The notes beneath the pieces are model-generated. The model was not told the DNA's origin. It ran no database searches and saw only the letters and a list, made by a program, of their open reading frames with translations. Below are positions 18,669-30,804 of a stretch of DNA of 64,000 bases, piece after piece. The DNA comes from Fodinibacter sp963800505 (GTDB taxonomy: Bacteria > Actinomycetota > Actinomycetes > Actinomycetales > Dermatophilaceae), in assembly GCA_963800505.1 (NCBI GenBank), contig CAWDBL010000009.1:1-64000 (forward strand), given 5' to 3'. The stretch's first letter is position 1; each line of letters opens with the position of its first letter. The translations under genes were made by a program, and so were the position numbers.

Positions 18669-19379
18669 ATGAGAACTTTGTCGCGCTACTCCGCCTACAC
18701 CGGGCTGCGACCCGAGATCTTCTCGCGCATCGGCAAGGACCGGCGCAGCGTGCTCGACGTCGGCTGCTCGAACGGCGTGCTCGGCGATGCGGTCAAGCGG
18801 CGCCAGGCCGCGCGGGTGACCGGCGTGGAGTACGACGAGCAGCTCGCGGCCGAGGCGAGGGAGCGGCTCGACCTGGTCGTCACCGGCGACCTCAACGACG
18901 TGAGCAGCATCCTGGGCCAGCTCGACGGGCCCTATGACTGCATGGTCTTCGCCGACGTCCTGGAACACCTGCAGGACCCGTGGGGCGTCCTCGAGGCGTT
19001 CAGCGAGCACCTGACCCCCGACGGCGAGGTGGTCGTCAGCCTGCCCAACGTCGGGCACCTGTCGACCTTCACCGCCGTGTTCCTGCGCCGTACCTGGCCG
19101 CGTCGCGACCGTGGGCTGCACGACTCGACGCACGTGCGGTGGTTCGCCCGCAACGACATCTCCGAGCTGCTGGCGAGAGCCTCGCTCCAGCCGGTGTCCT
19201 GGAAGCGGTCACAGCGCTTCGTCGACGCCCCCGTGGCGCTGAACAAGCTCGCCCTGCTGGTCGGCTGGGTCCCCGGGCTGCGCGACCTGCTCACCTACCA
19301 GTTCGTGGTGGTGGCGCGCCCCACGAGGCCGGGCCACCCGGTGTCCGAGCAGACCGCCATCGCCGCCGAGCCTGCCTGA
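18669..19379 (+). CDS. class I SAM-dependent methyltransferase
   Basis: A 236-residue methyltransferase. Motif I is VLDVGCSNGVLG, the acidic end of beta-2 is GVEYDEQ, and motif IV/post-IV is CMVFADVLEHLQDP; the fold matches the Methyltransf_23 (UbiG-like) group. The ATG at 18669 starts just before conserved sequence and gives a normal family length; upstream frame is not protein-like. It sits beside the rhamnose genes, facing rmlD tail to tail, which suggests a role in glycan modification, but that is inference from position only. Confidence 0.85.
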   Translation: MRTLSRYSAYTGLRPEIFSRIGKDRRSVLDVGCSNGVLGDAVKRRQAARVTGVEYDEQLAAEARERLDLVVTGDLNDVSSILGQLDGPYDCMVFADVLEHLQDPWGVLEAFSEHLTPDGEVVVSLPNVGHLSTFTAVFLRRTWPRRDRGLHDSTHVRWFARNDISELLARASLQPVSWKRSQRFVDAPVALNKLALLVGWVPGLRDLLTYQFVVVARPTRPGHPVSEQTAIAAEPA

Positions 19380-19395
19380 CCACCCGACCCGTGGC

Positions 19396-20246
19396 TCAGG
19401 CGCCGAGGACCGACGGCGCCGCACGGTGCAGGGCATCGCGCCAGTGCGGCAGCGGCTCCAGGCCGGCCGCGGCCCACATCTGGTGCGAGAGAACGCTGTA
19501 GGGCGGTCTGGGCGCCGGCAGCGGGAACTGCGTGGAGGGGATCGGAGACACCCGCTCCGGGTCGAGCCCGAGCTCCTCGAACACCGCTTGGGCGAGGTCG
19601 AACCACGAGCACTCCCCCGCCCCGGTGGCGTGCCAGGTGCCGAACGGCGCTGCGGCGTCGACGATGCGCACGATGCCCTCGGCGAGGTCGACGGTCCACG
19701 TCGGCTGGCCCACCTGGTCGGCGACCACGGTCAGCCGCTCCCGCTCGCCCGCCAGGCGCTGCATCGTCGCGGGGAAGTTCTTGCCCCGCGCGCCGTAGAG
19801 CCACGCGGTGCGCACCACCCAGCTGCGCGGGCACTCGGCGCGCACCGCCCACTCACCTGCTGCCTTCGTGCGGCCGTAGGCCGTGGCCGGGGCCACCGGT
19901 GCGTCGGCGGCGTACGGCTCACGACCGTCGCCGGCGACGACGTAGTCGGTCGACAGCTGCACCATCGCGGCGCCGGCAGCGTGCGCCGCCCGGGCCAGGT
20001 TGGCCGCCCCGACCGCGTTGACCGCGAAGGCTCGGGCCTCGTCGGTCTCGGCCGCGTCGACCGCCGTGTAGGCGGCGCTGTTGACCACGACGTCGTGACC
20101 GGCCACCTGGTCGGCGCTCTGGGCCGGGTCGAGGATGTCGAGCCCGGGCAGGTCGGCGCGGGTCACCGTGTGGCCGGCGCCCTCGAGCACCTCGCAGAGG
20201 TCCTGCCCGAGCATGCCGGCGGCACCGGCGACGAACCAGCGCGCCA

Positions 20247-20247
<1 letters not shown>
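19396..20247 (-). CDS. rmlD: dTDP-4-dehydrorhamnose reductase
   Basis: A 283-residue short-chain reductase catalysing the last step to dTDP-L-rhamnose with NADPH. Signatures: the N-terminal glycine motif GAAGMLGQD, the STDYVVAGD strand with the active-site Thr/Ser, and the Y-x3-K dyad in AYGRTKAAGEWAV; ARGKNFPATM and DQVGQPTWT are classic RmlD blocks. The ATG shares one base with the rmlB stop, so the two genes are translated together. The pathway is completed by rmlA and rmlC divergently upstream. Confidence 0.96.
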
Positions 20248-21254
<1,007 letters not shown>

Positions 21255-21304
21255 GCGCGCAAGGGTATCGGCGCACGGCGCCCCGGCCGGACCGAGCGTT
21301 GCGC

Positions 21305-21706
21305 TCACCGCGCGCGGCCGGGACGCGGTGCGTGCTCGACGCAGGTGCGGGCCGTGGGCCGGGCCTCCAGCCGGGCGGCGCCGATCGGCCGCGAACACAC
21401 CTCGCACACGCCGTAGGTGCCGGCGGCCAGCCGGGCCGCGGCCGCGTCGACCTCGCGCAGGTGGTCGCGGGCCGAGTCCGCCGACGCCGCGAGCTGGGCC
21501 CGCTCGTAGGCGATCGTCTGTCCCTCAGGGTCGTGCTCGTCGTCGGCGTTGGAGTCCCGTGACGCGGCGAACAGGGCGGCCAGGTCCTCGTCCGTGCGGG
21601 CCAGCCGGGCCCGTGCCGCGGTCCGCTCGGCCTCCAGCCGTGCGGTGACGACCGCCCGGGCCGCTGGCTCCTGGGCGCCGTCGCCGCCGTTAGGCTCACC
21701 CACCAT
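21305..21706 (-). CDS. TraR/DksA-family zinc-finger protein
   Basis: A protein of up to 133 residues with an N-terminal coiled-coil helix rich in Arg/Ala/Glu (RLEAERTAARARLARTDEDL), a conserved DSNADDEHDPEGQT loop and a C-terminal zinc finger GTYGVCEVCSRPIGAARLEARP followed by TCVEH. The finger is C-x2-C ... C-x2-H rather than four Cys. Family members may bind the secondary channel of RNA polymerase, but actinobacterial forms of this type are poorly studied. The start is uncertain: the ATG at 21706 is antiparallel to and overlaps the rmlA ATG, and GTG at 21703 is an alternative. It runs toward rmlB. Confidence 0.82.
   Translation of the reverse strand: MVGEPNGGDGAQEPAARAVVTARLEAERTAARARLARTDEDLAALFAASRDSNADDEHDPEGQTIAYERAQLAASADSARDHLREVDAAAARLAAGTYGVCEVCSRPIGAARLEARPTARTCVEHAPRPGRAR
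21691..21696 (+). promoter_or_regulatory. candidate -10 box for rmlA (leaderless)
   Basis: TAGGCT matches TANNNT and ends eight bases before the rmlA ATG, so the transcript would be leaderless. The box lies inside the first codons of the divergent TraR/DksA-like gene, so the two genes may not be expressed independently. Confidence 0.4.
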
Positions 21707-22583
21707 GAAGGGCATCATCCTCGCCGGCGGCTCGGGCACGCGACTGCACCCCATCACGCGGGGGATCTCCAAGCAGCTGATGCCGATCTACGACAAGCCG
21801 ATGGTCTACTACCCGCTCGCGACGCTGATGATGGCCGGCATCCGCGAGGTGCTCGTCATCACCACGCCCCAGGACCTCGACCAGTTCGAGCGCCTCCTGC
21901 GCGACGGCCGGCAGTGGGGCATCGAGATCTCGTACGCCGTGCAGCCCAGCCCCGACGGCCTCGCCCAGGCGTTCGTCATCGGCGCCGACTTCATCGGCGA
22001 CGACAGCGTCGCACTCGTGCTCGGCGACAACATCTTCTACGGCACCGGCCTGGGCACCGCCCTGCGCCAGCTCACCGACGTGCGTGGCGGGCACATCTTC
22101 GCCCACCACGTGAGCGAGCCCACGGCCTACGGCGTCGTGGAGTTCGACCCCGACGGCACCGTGCTGTCGATCGAGGAGAAGCCCGAGCACCCGCGCTCGG
22201 ACTACGCCGTTCCCGGGCTCTACTTCTACGACAACGACGTCGTCGAGATCGCCCGCAACCTCACGCCCAGCGCCCGCGGCGAGCTCGAGATCACCGCCGT
22301 CAACGAGGCCTACCTGCAGCGCGGCGACCTCACCGTGACCGTGCTGCCGCGCGGCACGGCCTGGTTCGACACCGGCACGTTCGAGGGCCTGATGGACGCG
22401 AGCCAGTTCGTGCACGTCGTCGAGGCCCGGCAGGGCTACAAGATCGGCTGCGTCGAGGAGATCGCCTGGCGGGCCGGCTGGGTCGACGACGACACCTTCC
22501 GCCGGCTCGGCGACGAGCTCGTGAAGTCCGGCTACGGGGGCTACATCCACGACTGCCTGGCCCGCGGGAGGACGAGCCGCTGA
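21705..22583 (+). CDS. rmlA: glucose-1-phosphate thymidylyltransferase
   Basis: A 292-residue nucleotidyltransferase making dTDP-glucose from glucose-1-phosphate and dTTP, the first step of the rhamnose pathway. The pyrophosphorylase motif GGSGTRLHPITRGISKQLMP is at residues 8-27, with LGDNIFYG (metal-binding Asp), EKPEHPRSDYAVPGLYFYD and WFDTGT as further family blocks. The length is normal. The ATG is followed at once by conserved sequence and preceded by a -10 box at leaderless spacing. The stop overlaps the rmlC ATG by one base (TGATG). Confidence 0.97.
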   Translation: MKGIILAGGSGTRLHPITRGISKQLMPIYDKPMVYYPLATLMMAGIREVLVITTPQDLDQFERLLRDGRQWGIEISYAVQPSPDGLAQAFVIGADFIGDDSVALVLGDNIFYGTGLGTALRQLTDVRGGHIFAHHVSEPTAYGVVEFDPDGTVLSIEEKPEHPRSDYAVPGLYFYDNDVVEIARNLTPSARGELEITAVNEAYLQRGDLTVTVLPRGTAWFDTGTFEGLMDASQFVHVVEARQGYKIGCVEEIAWRAGWVDDDTFRRLGDELVKSGYGGYIHDCLARGRTSR

Positions 22584-23175
22584 TGGACATCGAGCCGCTG
22601 CCCATCGCGGGCGCCTACGTCGTCACGCCGCGCCAGTTCCCCGACGAGCGGGGCGTGTTCCTGGAGTCGTTCCGCGGCGACCACCTCGCAGCGCACCTGG
22701 GCCACCGCCCCGACATCGTGCAGACCAACGTGTCGGTGTCCTCGCGGGGCACGGTGCGCGGCATCCACTTCGCCGACGTCCCGCCCGGCCAGGGCAAGTA
22801 CGTCACGGTGCTTGGCGGCTCGCTCGTCGACTACGTCGTCGACATCCGGGTCGGGTCACCGACGTTCGGCCGGTGGGAGGCCGTCACCCTCGATGCCGTC
22901 GACCGCCGCGCGGTCTACCTCGCCGAGGGCCTGGGCCACGCCTTCTGCGCCCTCGAGGACGGCACGACCGCCATGTACCTGTGCACCGCCACGTACAACC
23001 CGACCGCCGAGCACGGCATCCACCCCCTCGACCCCGAGGTCGGGCTGGTGCTGCCGGCGGGCATCGACCCGCTGCTCTCCCCCAAGGACGACGCGGCGCC
23101 CTCGTTGGCGGTCGCCGTGGCGTCCGGGCGGCTGCCCACGGATGCCGGGTGCCTGGCCTGGGCCGACGAGCTCGC

Positions 23176-23191
<16 letters not shown>
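22583..23191 (+). CDS. rmlC: dTDP-4-dehydrorhamnose 3,5-epimerase
   Basis: A 202-residue cupin epimerase. Blocks seen: RQFPDERGVFLESFRGD, QTNVSVSSRGTVRGIHFADVP (catalytic His in RGIH), GSLVDYVVDIRVGSPTFGRW, and YLAEGLGHAFCALED. The catalytic Tyr region TYNPTAEHGI follows. It completes rmlABCD together with its neighbours. Its 3' end overlaps the convergent malic-enzyme gene by 16 bases. Confidence 0.96.
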
Positions 23192-24378
<1,187 letters not shown>

Positions 24379-24626
24379 GGGCCAGCTCCTGCGGGGAATC
24401 CGTGGTGTGGCCTGCCGCGCGAGGCGGGGGCCGGGTAGTGCGCGGGGCCGAGGGGGGTGCTTCTCCGCCGATCGCAGCGCGCGGGGGTGGCCGCGGGTGA
24501 GCATCATCGCACAGCGAGATAGTTACCGGGGTGTGACGCGCACGACCGCTGCCGGTGGCAGGATCGGCCCCGTACACCGCACCCTGGGTTCCCCCGCCCT
24601 CGGTGCACCCCCGTGAAAGGACCCCC

Positions 24627-25550
24627 ATGTTCCGCACTCGCGCCCTGGCGGTGGCCGCTCTCGCCACGACCGCCCTCGCCCTGACCGCCTGCGGCTCCGA
24701 CTCGCTCACCTCGAGCAGCTCGAGCTCCGCGTCGGCCACGACCTCCGCCAGCGCCCCCACCGTCGACCCGGCCCTGGTCGCCAAGCTGCCGGCGAAGATC
24801 AAGGATGCCGGCACGATCAACATCGGCACCGACGCCACCTACCAGCCCAACGAGTACCTCGACGCCGACGGCAAGACCGTCATCGGCATGGACGTCGAGC
24901 TGTTCGACGCGGTGATGCAGAAGTTCGGCATCAAGACCAACTGGGTGCCGTCCGCCTTCGACGCCATCATCCTCGGCGTGCAGAGCGGCAAGTACGACGT
25001 CGGCGTCTCCAGCTTCACGGTCAACCCCGAGCGCATGCAGCAGGCCACGATGGTCAGCTACTTCACGGCCGGCACCCAGTGGGTCACCCAGAAGGGCAAC
25101 CCCAAGGGTGTCAACCCCGACGACGCGTGCGGCAAGAGCATCTCCGTGCAGAAGGGCACCGTGCAGGCCGACGAGGACCTCCCCAAGCGCCAGGCAGCCT
25201 GCAAGGCCGCCGGCAAGCCCGAGATCAACGTGCTCGTCGATGCCGACCAGGCGAAGGTCACCGCCAGCGTGCAGTCAGGCAAGGCCGACGCCATGCTGGT
25301 CGACCTCCCGCCGGCCATCGCCGCGGTCGACTCCACCGGTGGCACCCTCGAGCTGCTCGGCGAGCAGTACGACTCGGCCCCCTACGGCTACGTGCTGCCG
25401 AAGGACGCCGCCGGCACCGCCTTCGGCGAGGCCATCGTCGAGGCCCTCAAGCAGCTCAAGGCCGACGGCACCTACGACCAGATCCTCGCCAAGTACAAGA
25501 CCGAGGGTGGCGCCATCAGCGACTTCGCCGTGAACCCCACGGTCGGCTGA
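24627..25550 (+). CDS. ABC transporter substrate-binding lipoprotein (polar amino acids)
   Basis: A 307-residue type 3 solute-binding protein. A signal peptide ends in the lipobox LTAC (Cys22), followed by a Ser-rich tether of about 20 residues. The mature domain begins KIKDAGTINIGTDATYQPNEY and contains GMDVELFDAVMQKFGI and AIILGVQSGKYDVGVS, hallmarks of SBP_bac_3 proteins that bind polar amino acids such as Gln, Glu, Arg or Cys. It is first in a transporter operon with the permease and ATPase. The start has GAAAGGA upstream. The exact ligand is not predictable here. Confidence 0.94.
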   Translation: MFRTRALAVAALATTALALTACGSDSLTSSSSSSASATTSASAPTVDPALVAKLPAKIKDAGTINIGTDATYQPNEYLDADGKTVIGMDVELFDAVMQKFGIKTNWVPSAFDAIILGVQSGKYDVGVSSFTVNPERMQQATMVSYFTAGTQWVTQKGNPKGVNPDDACGKSISVQKGTVQADEDLPKRQAACKAAGKPEINVLVDADQAKVTASVQSGKADAMLVDLPPAIAAVDSTGGTLELLGEQYDSAPYGYVLPKDAAGTAFGEAIVEALKQLKADGTYDQILAKYKTEGGAISDFAVNPTVG

Positions 25551-25554
25551 CGCG

Positions 25555-26501
25555 ATGACCGCGTCGACGCAGGACCGGCCGGGCGCCATCGACGCCCGGC
25601 CGGTCCGGCACCCCGGACGTTGGGTGGCCTTGGTCATCATCGCGATCGTCGTCGCGATGATCATCAGCTCGCTCGTGACCAACGAGAAGTGGAACTTCCC
25701 GTTCGCGTTCGAGATCATGCAGCAGACCCCGGTCATCGAGGGACTGTGGAAGGGCACCATCTTCGGCACCATCGGCGCGATGATCCTCGGCATCGGGCTG
25801 GGCATCATCCTCGCGGTGATGCGCCTGTCGACCAACCCCGTGCTGCGCGGGGTCGCGTTCGTCTACATCTGGTTCTTCCGGGCCATCCCGCGCTACGTGC
25901 TGCTCGTGCTGCTCGGCACCGGCATCGCTTTCCTGTACCCCACCCTCGACATCGGCGTCCCCTTCGGCCAGCAGATCGCCGACGCACTGGGGCTCGACAC
26001 GTCGTCGTTCACGTTCGTCACGCTCGACTACAACGTCATCTCGAGCACCATCTGGGTCGGCATCCTGGGCCTGGGGCTGTCCGAGGCCGCCTACATGGCC
26101 GAGATCGCCCGGGCCGGCATCCTGTCAGTCGACAAGGGCCAGGCCGAGGCCGCGCAGGCGCTCGGCATGCCGCCCGGCAAGACGATGCGTCGCGTCGTGC
26201 TCCCCCAGGCCATGCGGGTCATCGTCCCCCCGACCGGCAACGAGACGATCGCCATGGTCAAGGACACCTCGCTGCTCATCGCGGTTCCTGTCATCGTCGA
26301 GCTGTTCTTCCAGGCCTACCAGTTCGGCTCGCGCAGCTTCAAGATCATGCCCGGCATCGTCGCCGCGACGCTCTGGTACCTCATCATCTGCTCGATCCTG
26401 ATGGTCGCGCAGGCGCGCCTCGAGAAGTACTACGGCCGCGGCTTCGGCGCGGTGCCGAAGAAGACCCAGCAGAAGATCACCGAGATAGAGGCGGACCACT
26501 G

Positions 26502-26502
<1 letters not shown>
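25555..26502 (+). CDS. amino-acid ABC transporter permease
   Basis: A 315-residue inner-membrane permease of the HisMQ family. An N-terminal cytoplasmic segment precedes five or more helices; the EAA loop reads QAEAAQALGMPPGKTMRRVVLPQ in two parts and contacts the ATPase. GETIAMVKDTSLL-like sequence (NETIAMVKDTSLLIAV) is the conserved C-terminal block. It starts four bases after the binding-protein stop and its own stop overlaps the ATPase ATG by one base. A single permease gene implies a homodimer. Confidence 0.94.
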
Positions 26503-27439
<937 letters not shown>

Positions 27440-27443
<4 letters not shown>

Positions 27444-27778
27444 GCCGCCGGCCCCGCGTGCCGTGGCCCGCCCTGGTGCGGGTCCGTGGTCGCTCGATGC
27501 TGCCCACCTACCGTGACGGCGACGTGCTGCTCGTGCTGCGTGGCATCCGGGCACGAGCCGGGCGGGCCGCCGTCGTCCGCCTCCCCCCGGATGCCGCGGG
27601 GCGTCCCCGGCCGCTGTCGGTGAAGCGGGTGCACGGTCGCGATCCGGCTGCGCCGCAGCGCTGGTGGATCGACTCCGACAATGCCGCCGAGGGGGTCACG
27701 TCGTTCGACGTGGGGTCCCTTCCCGACGTAGACATCCTCGCGGTGGTCGTCGGTCGGGCCTGGCGGCCGCTGAGGTAG
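27440..27778 (+). CDS. sodX: nickel-superoxide-dismutase maturation protease
   Basis: A 112-residue S26-type signal-peptidase-like protease. The nucleophile serine is in GRSMLPTYRDGD and the general-base lysine in LSVKRVHGRD, the two blocks of the Ser/Lys dyad; the protein has only a short N-terminus and no clear anchor. SodX removes the N-terminal leader of SodN so that the nickel-hook histidine becomes the free N-terminus. Assignment rests on adjacency to sodN plus the short length. The GTG overlaps the upstream ATPase stop (GTGA). Confidence 0.9.
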
Positions 27779-27781
27779 GTT
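27776..27781 (+). promoter_or_regulatory. candidate -10 box for sodN
   Basis: TAGGTT (TANNNT) overlaps the sodX stop codon and lies 39 bases before the sodN ATG, giving a short leader that holds the GAGGAGAG ribosome-binding site. This would let sodN be expressed apart from the transporter operon. In Streptomyces sodN is nickel-controlled by Nur; no Nur box was identified here. Confidence 0.4.
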
Positions 27782-27820
27782 TGGCGGGACCGCACGTCCC
27801 GACCCCGAGGAGAGACACCC

Positions 27821-28216
27821 ATGCTGTCCCTGTTCCGCATCACCGACGTCTCGGCGCACTGTGACCTGCCGTGCGGCGTGTACGACCCCGCGCAGGCCCG
27901 CATCGAGGCGGAGTCGATCAAGGCGATCATCGCCAAGGTCGCAGACAACCCCGACCCCGACTTCCGCACGCGCGCCATCCTCATCAAGGAGCAGCGCTCC
28001 GAGCTCGTCAAGCACCACCTCTGGGTGCTGTGGACCGACTACTTCAAGCCCCCGCACTTCGAGAAGTACCCCGAGCTGCACACCCTCGTCAACGAGGCCA
28101 CCAAGCTCGCAGGCGCGGCCGGCACCAAGGGTGAGCTCGACGCCGCCAAGGCCGACGAGCTGCTCGCCAAGATCGACGAGATCGCCCGCATCTTCGCGGA
28201 GACCAAGAAGGCCTGA
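27821..28216 (+). CDS. sodN: nickel superoxide dismutase
   Basis: A 131-residue precursor of Ni-SOD. A 12-residue leader (MLSLFRITDVSA) is followed by the nickel hook HCDLPCGVY: after cleavage the His amino group and imidazole, Cys2 and Cys6 bind Ni. The rest is helical (four-helix bundle, forming a hexamer), with KHHLWVLWTDYFKPPHFEKYP conserved in two blocks. It dismutates superoxide in the cytoplasm. The ATG is supported by GAGGAG upstream and by the expected leader. It is followed by a strong terminator. Confidence 0.98.
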   Translation: MLSLFRITDVSAHCDLPCGVYDPAQARIEAESIKAIIAKVADNPDPDFRTRAILIKEQRSELVKHHLWVLWTDYFKPPHFEKYPELHTLVNEATKLAGAAGTKGELDAAKADELLAKIDEIARIFAETKKA

Positions 28217-28230
28217 GTTCCGCACCGCAT

Positions 28231-28264
28231 CGAGGCCGCCCCGGAGCACGCCGGGGCGGCCTCG
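28231..28264. terminator. strong hairpin terminator between sodN and manA (bidirectional)
   Basis: Perfect 14-bp stem (CGAGGCCGCCCCGG and complement) with a six-base loop, 14 bases after the sodN stop and 16 bases beyond the manA stop of the opposite strand. It can serve both convergent genes. Confidence 0.8.
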
Positions 28265-28280
28265 TCGGCTGACCGAGCCC

Positions 28281-29435
28281 TCAGGCCTCGGGAACGGTGA
28301 CGACGAAGACCTCGCCGACCCCGTCGAGGTCGACGGCGCCCTCGCCCGCCGGGAGGAAGGCCGACTCGACGTCGCCGAGGTCGAGGCTGCCGGTGGCCGA
28401 CGCCAGCGTGACGCGTCCGCGCAGGCAGAACACGATCCGCGGGCCGTGCTCGCCCGGCAGGGAACGACCCGGGGTGACGCGGAAGAGCAGGAACCGGTCG
28501 GACGCGCTGTCGAAGGCCTCGAGCCCGGGCTCGGCGACCCGCCCGCAGCCGGCGACTCCGCCGGCGCGGGGGTCGACGATGCGCAGCAGCTCGGGCACGT
28601 TGACCGCCTTGCTCGTGAGGCCGGCGCGCACCACGTTGTCGGAGTTGGCGAGCACCTCGATACCCAGCCCCCGCACGTAGGAGTGCAGCACCCCGGCCGC
28701 GACGTCGATGTACTCCCCCGGCTGCAGCACCCGGTGGTGCATGAGGAGCAGCACGACCAGGCCGATGTCGTAGGGGTGCTCCTCGGCCACCTGCACGACG
28801 GCGGCCGCCGCCTGACCGAACTCGTCGCCGGACGCCTCGAGCCGCACGCAGGCGGCCACGACCTCGCGGGCCAGCCCCTCGACCTCGTCGGCCGGGGTGG
28901 CCAGCACCGCGCCCAACATCGCGTGGGCGGGGTCGTCGGTGACCGCGGCCTTCTCGACCATCTCGACGAGCGTGGGCACGCCGAGCCGTGCGATGAGGTC
29001 GGCCACCTCGTCGTGCGCGCGCATCCCGACGAACACCTCGAACGGCGCGATGGCCAGCAACAGCTCGGGCTTGCCCCAGTCGTCGACGTAGACCGAGTCA
29101 CCGGTGGTGGCGCGCACCTCGGTGGCCTGCTCCGCGCTCGGGTGCACCTGGATCGAGATGGCGCGCCCAGGGGCGAGCACCTTGAGCAGGAACGGCAGCC
29201 GCGGGCCGAACCGTCGCACGCAGTCCTCCCCCAGCTCGCCCACCGGGTCGGCCGCCACGACCGTGGCGAGGTCGGGCCCACCCGCTCGGTCGGTGCGGGC
29301 CGGGCCCTCCTCGTGGGCGCCCATCCACAGCTCGGACTCACGCTGCGGGCTCGGGATGTCCCGACCCTGCAGGCTGGCGATGGACACGAACGATCCCCAC
29401 GCATCGGTGAAGATGACGGGCGTCAGGCGGTCCAC
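28281..29435 (-). CDS. manA: mannose-6-phosphate isomerase, class I
   Basis: A 384-residue zinc isomerase joining fructose-6-phosphate and mannose-6-phosphate, the entry to GDP-mannose and mannosylated glycans. Seen: TDAWGSFVSIASLQGR and ESELWMGAH at the start, the zinc ligands in SIQVHPS and KPELLLAI, and YIDVAAGVLHSYVRGLGIEVLANSDNVVRAGLT in two conserved blocks. The C-terminal cupin domain runs to the end. The GTG at 29435 is chosen because family members begin with this same sequence and GGAGAGGG lies upstream. Confidence 0.94.
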   Translation of the reverse strand: MDRLTPVIFTDAWGSFVSIASLQGRDIPSPQRESELWMGAHEEGPARTDRAGGPDLATVVAADPVGELGEDCVRRFGPRLPFLLKVLAPGRAISIQVHPSAEQATEVRATTGDSVYVDDWGKPELLLAIAPFEVFVGMRAHDEVADLIARLGVPTLVEMVEKAAVTDDPAHAMLGAVLATPADEVEGLAREVVAACVRLEASGDEFGQAAAAVVQVAEEHPYDIGLVVLLLMHHRVLQPGEYIDVAAGVLHSYVRGLGIEVLANSDNVVRAGLTSKAVNVPELLRIVDPRAGGVAGCGRVAEPGLEAFDSASDRFLLFRVTPGRSLPGEHGPRIVFCLRGRVTLASATGSLDLGDVESAFLPAGEGAVDLDGVGEVFVVTVPEA

Positions 29436-29472
29436 GGGACCCTCTCCGGGTGGCTGCTGGGGTACCCCGATG

Positions 29473-30804
29473 CTAACGCGCGGCCGGTTCGCGCTCCCCG
29501 ACCCGCCCCACCATGGCGTCCGCCGTCGCCACGGCGAGCGCCTCGACGACCTCGGGGTCGTACTGGTACCCCAGCCCGAGGTGGATGCGCTCGTTGGCGG
29601 TGCGGATGTCGCCCGGCTCGCCGCTGCCGCCGGTGAGGTCGTCGAAGGCGTTGGCCACCTTGATGATCCGGCTGGCGACAGGCACCTCCTCGCCGAGCTC
29701 GCGCACCTGGCGGTAGGGGATGGTCTGCGCCTCGACGTAGTCGGCCACGTCCTCCAGCCCCTCGGCGTGCCGGATGATCCGCGCGCCCTCGTCGGCGATG
29801 TCACGCTGGTCGCTCGGCGCGGCGAGGACGGTGGCGCCGCCGGGGAGTGGCTCGATGAGCGAGATCTGGCCGAGGTCGTGCAGCAGGGCGGCGTACTCCA
29901 GGTCGCGCAGGTCGCGGTCGGCGACGCCGAGCACCCGGCCGATCCGGACGCTGAGGTCGGCCACCCGCTCGGCGTGGCCGGCCGGGGTGTACCCACCGTG
30001 CTCGGTGAGGTGCGAGAGGGTGGCGATGGTCTGCCGGTAGGTCATCCGGTTGCGCACGAAGCGGCCGACGGCGAGGTATGTCATCGCGAGCGGGAACAGG
30101 GCCACCGGGAGCGAGACAAGGCCCAGGGACGGAGCCATCAGCGCGACCATCGGACCCGAGACCACCACGGCGAGGGTCAGCGGCGCCACCTCGCCCAGCT
30201 CGTCGCGCAGCGCGGCGAGCCACGGCGTGCGCTGGCGTTCCGAGCGCACCGCCGAGGTGAGCACGATCTCGACGCCGATGCCGATGCCCGCGACCACCAC
30301 CATGCCCAGCGCCACCAGCGACCGAGGCACCTTCTGGTCGTCGGCGAGGTCCCACAGTGACCGCCCGCCCGGCGCGAAGCTGCGGGTCAGCGCCGCGGCC
30401 ACCCCCACGCCGATGAGCCGGGAGGCGACCTCGTCGAGCCCCATGGTGTGGCCACGCGCGCCGCCCACGAGGGTGGCGCCGAGCAGGCCCGCTGCGACGA
30501 TGAGCACGACGAAGCTGGCCGGGACCTCGAACGTGGCCTGACCGCTGATCTGGCACAGGAAGGCGATGCCGAGCGCGGAGGCGGAGGCCAGCGGAGCGGC
30601 CTCGCGCCCGCTCGGCATCCGCAACCGGAAGAGCTCCCCCACGGCGATGGCGACGACGAACACCACGACGGTGAGCCAGTGCTGCCCGAACTCGGTGACC
30701 AGGGACGCACCCCCGGCATAGCCGGCCGCGATGAGCACCGTGATCCCGATGGCCAGCACGCTCCACGCGCGCAAGAGGCGGGCCCGTGGCAAGAACGTCG
30801 TCAC
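29473..30804 (-). CDS. membrane protein with C-terminal HD (phosphohydrolase) domain
   Basis: A 443-residue protein with about seven N-terminal hydrophobic segments (residues 1-240) and a cytoplasmic HD domain: HAERVADLSVRIGRVLG, then YAALLHDLGQISL with the metal-binding HD, and a later helix ASRIIKVANAFDDLT. The layout is that of HD-GYP c-di-GMP phosphodiesterases, but the HHE-x-x-DG-x-GYP signature is missing, so activity on c-di-GMP is doubtful. The GTG overlaps the stop of the upstream paralogue (GTGA). The two are probably tandem duplicates. Confidence 0.85.
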   Translation of the reverse strand: MTTFLPRARLLRAWSVLAIGITVLIAAGYAGGASLVTEFGQHWLTVVVFVVAIAVGELFRLRMPSGREAAPLASASALGIAFLCQISGQATFEVPASFVVLIVAAGLLGATLVGGARGHTMGLDEVASRLIGVGVAAALTRSFAPGGRSLWDLADDQKVPRSLVALGMVVVAGIGIGVEIVLTSAVRSERQRTPWLAALRDELGEVAPLTLAVVVSGPMVALMAPSLGLVSLPVALFPLAMTYLAVGRFVRNRMTYRQTIATLSHLTEHGGYTPAGHAERVADLSVRIGRVLGVADRDLRDLEYAALLHDLGQISLIEPLPGGATVLAAPSDQRDIADEGARIIRHAEGLEDVADYVEAQTIPYRQVRELGEEVPVASRIIKVANAFDDLTGGSGEPGDIRTANERIHLGLGYQYDPEVVEALAVATADAMVGRVGEREPAAR

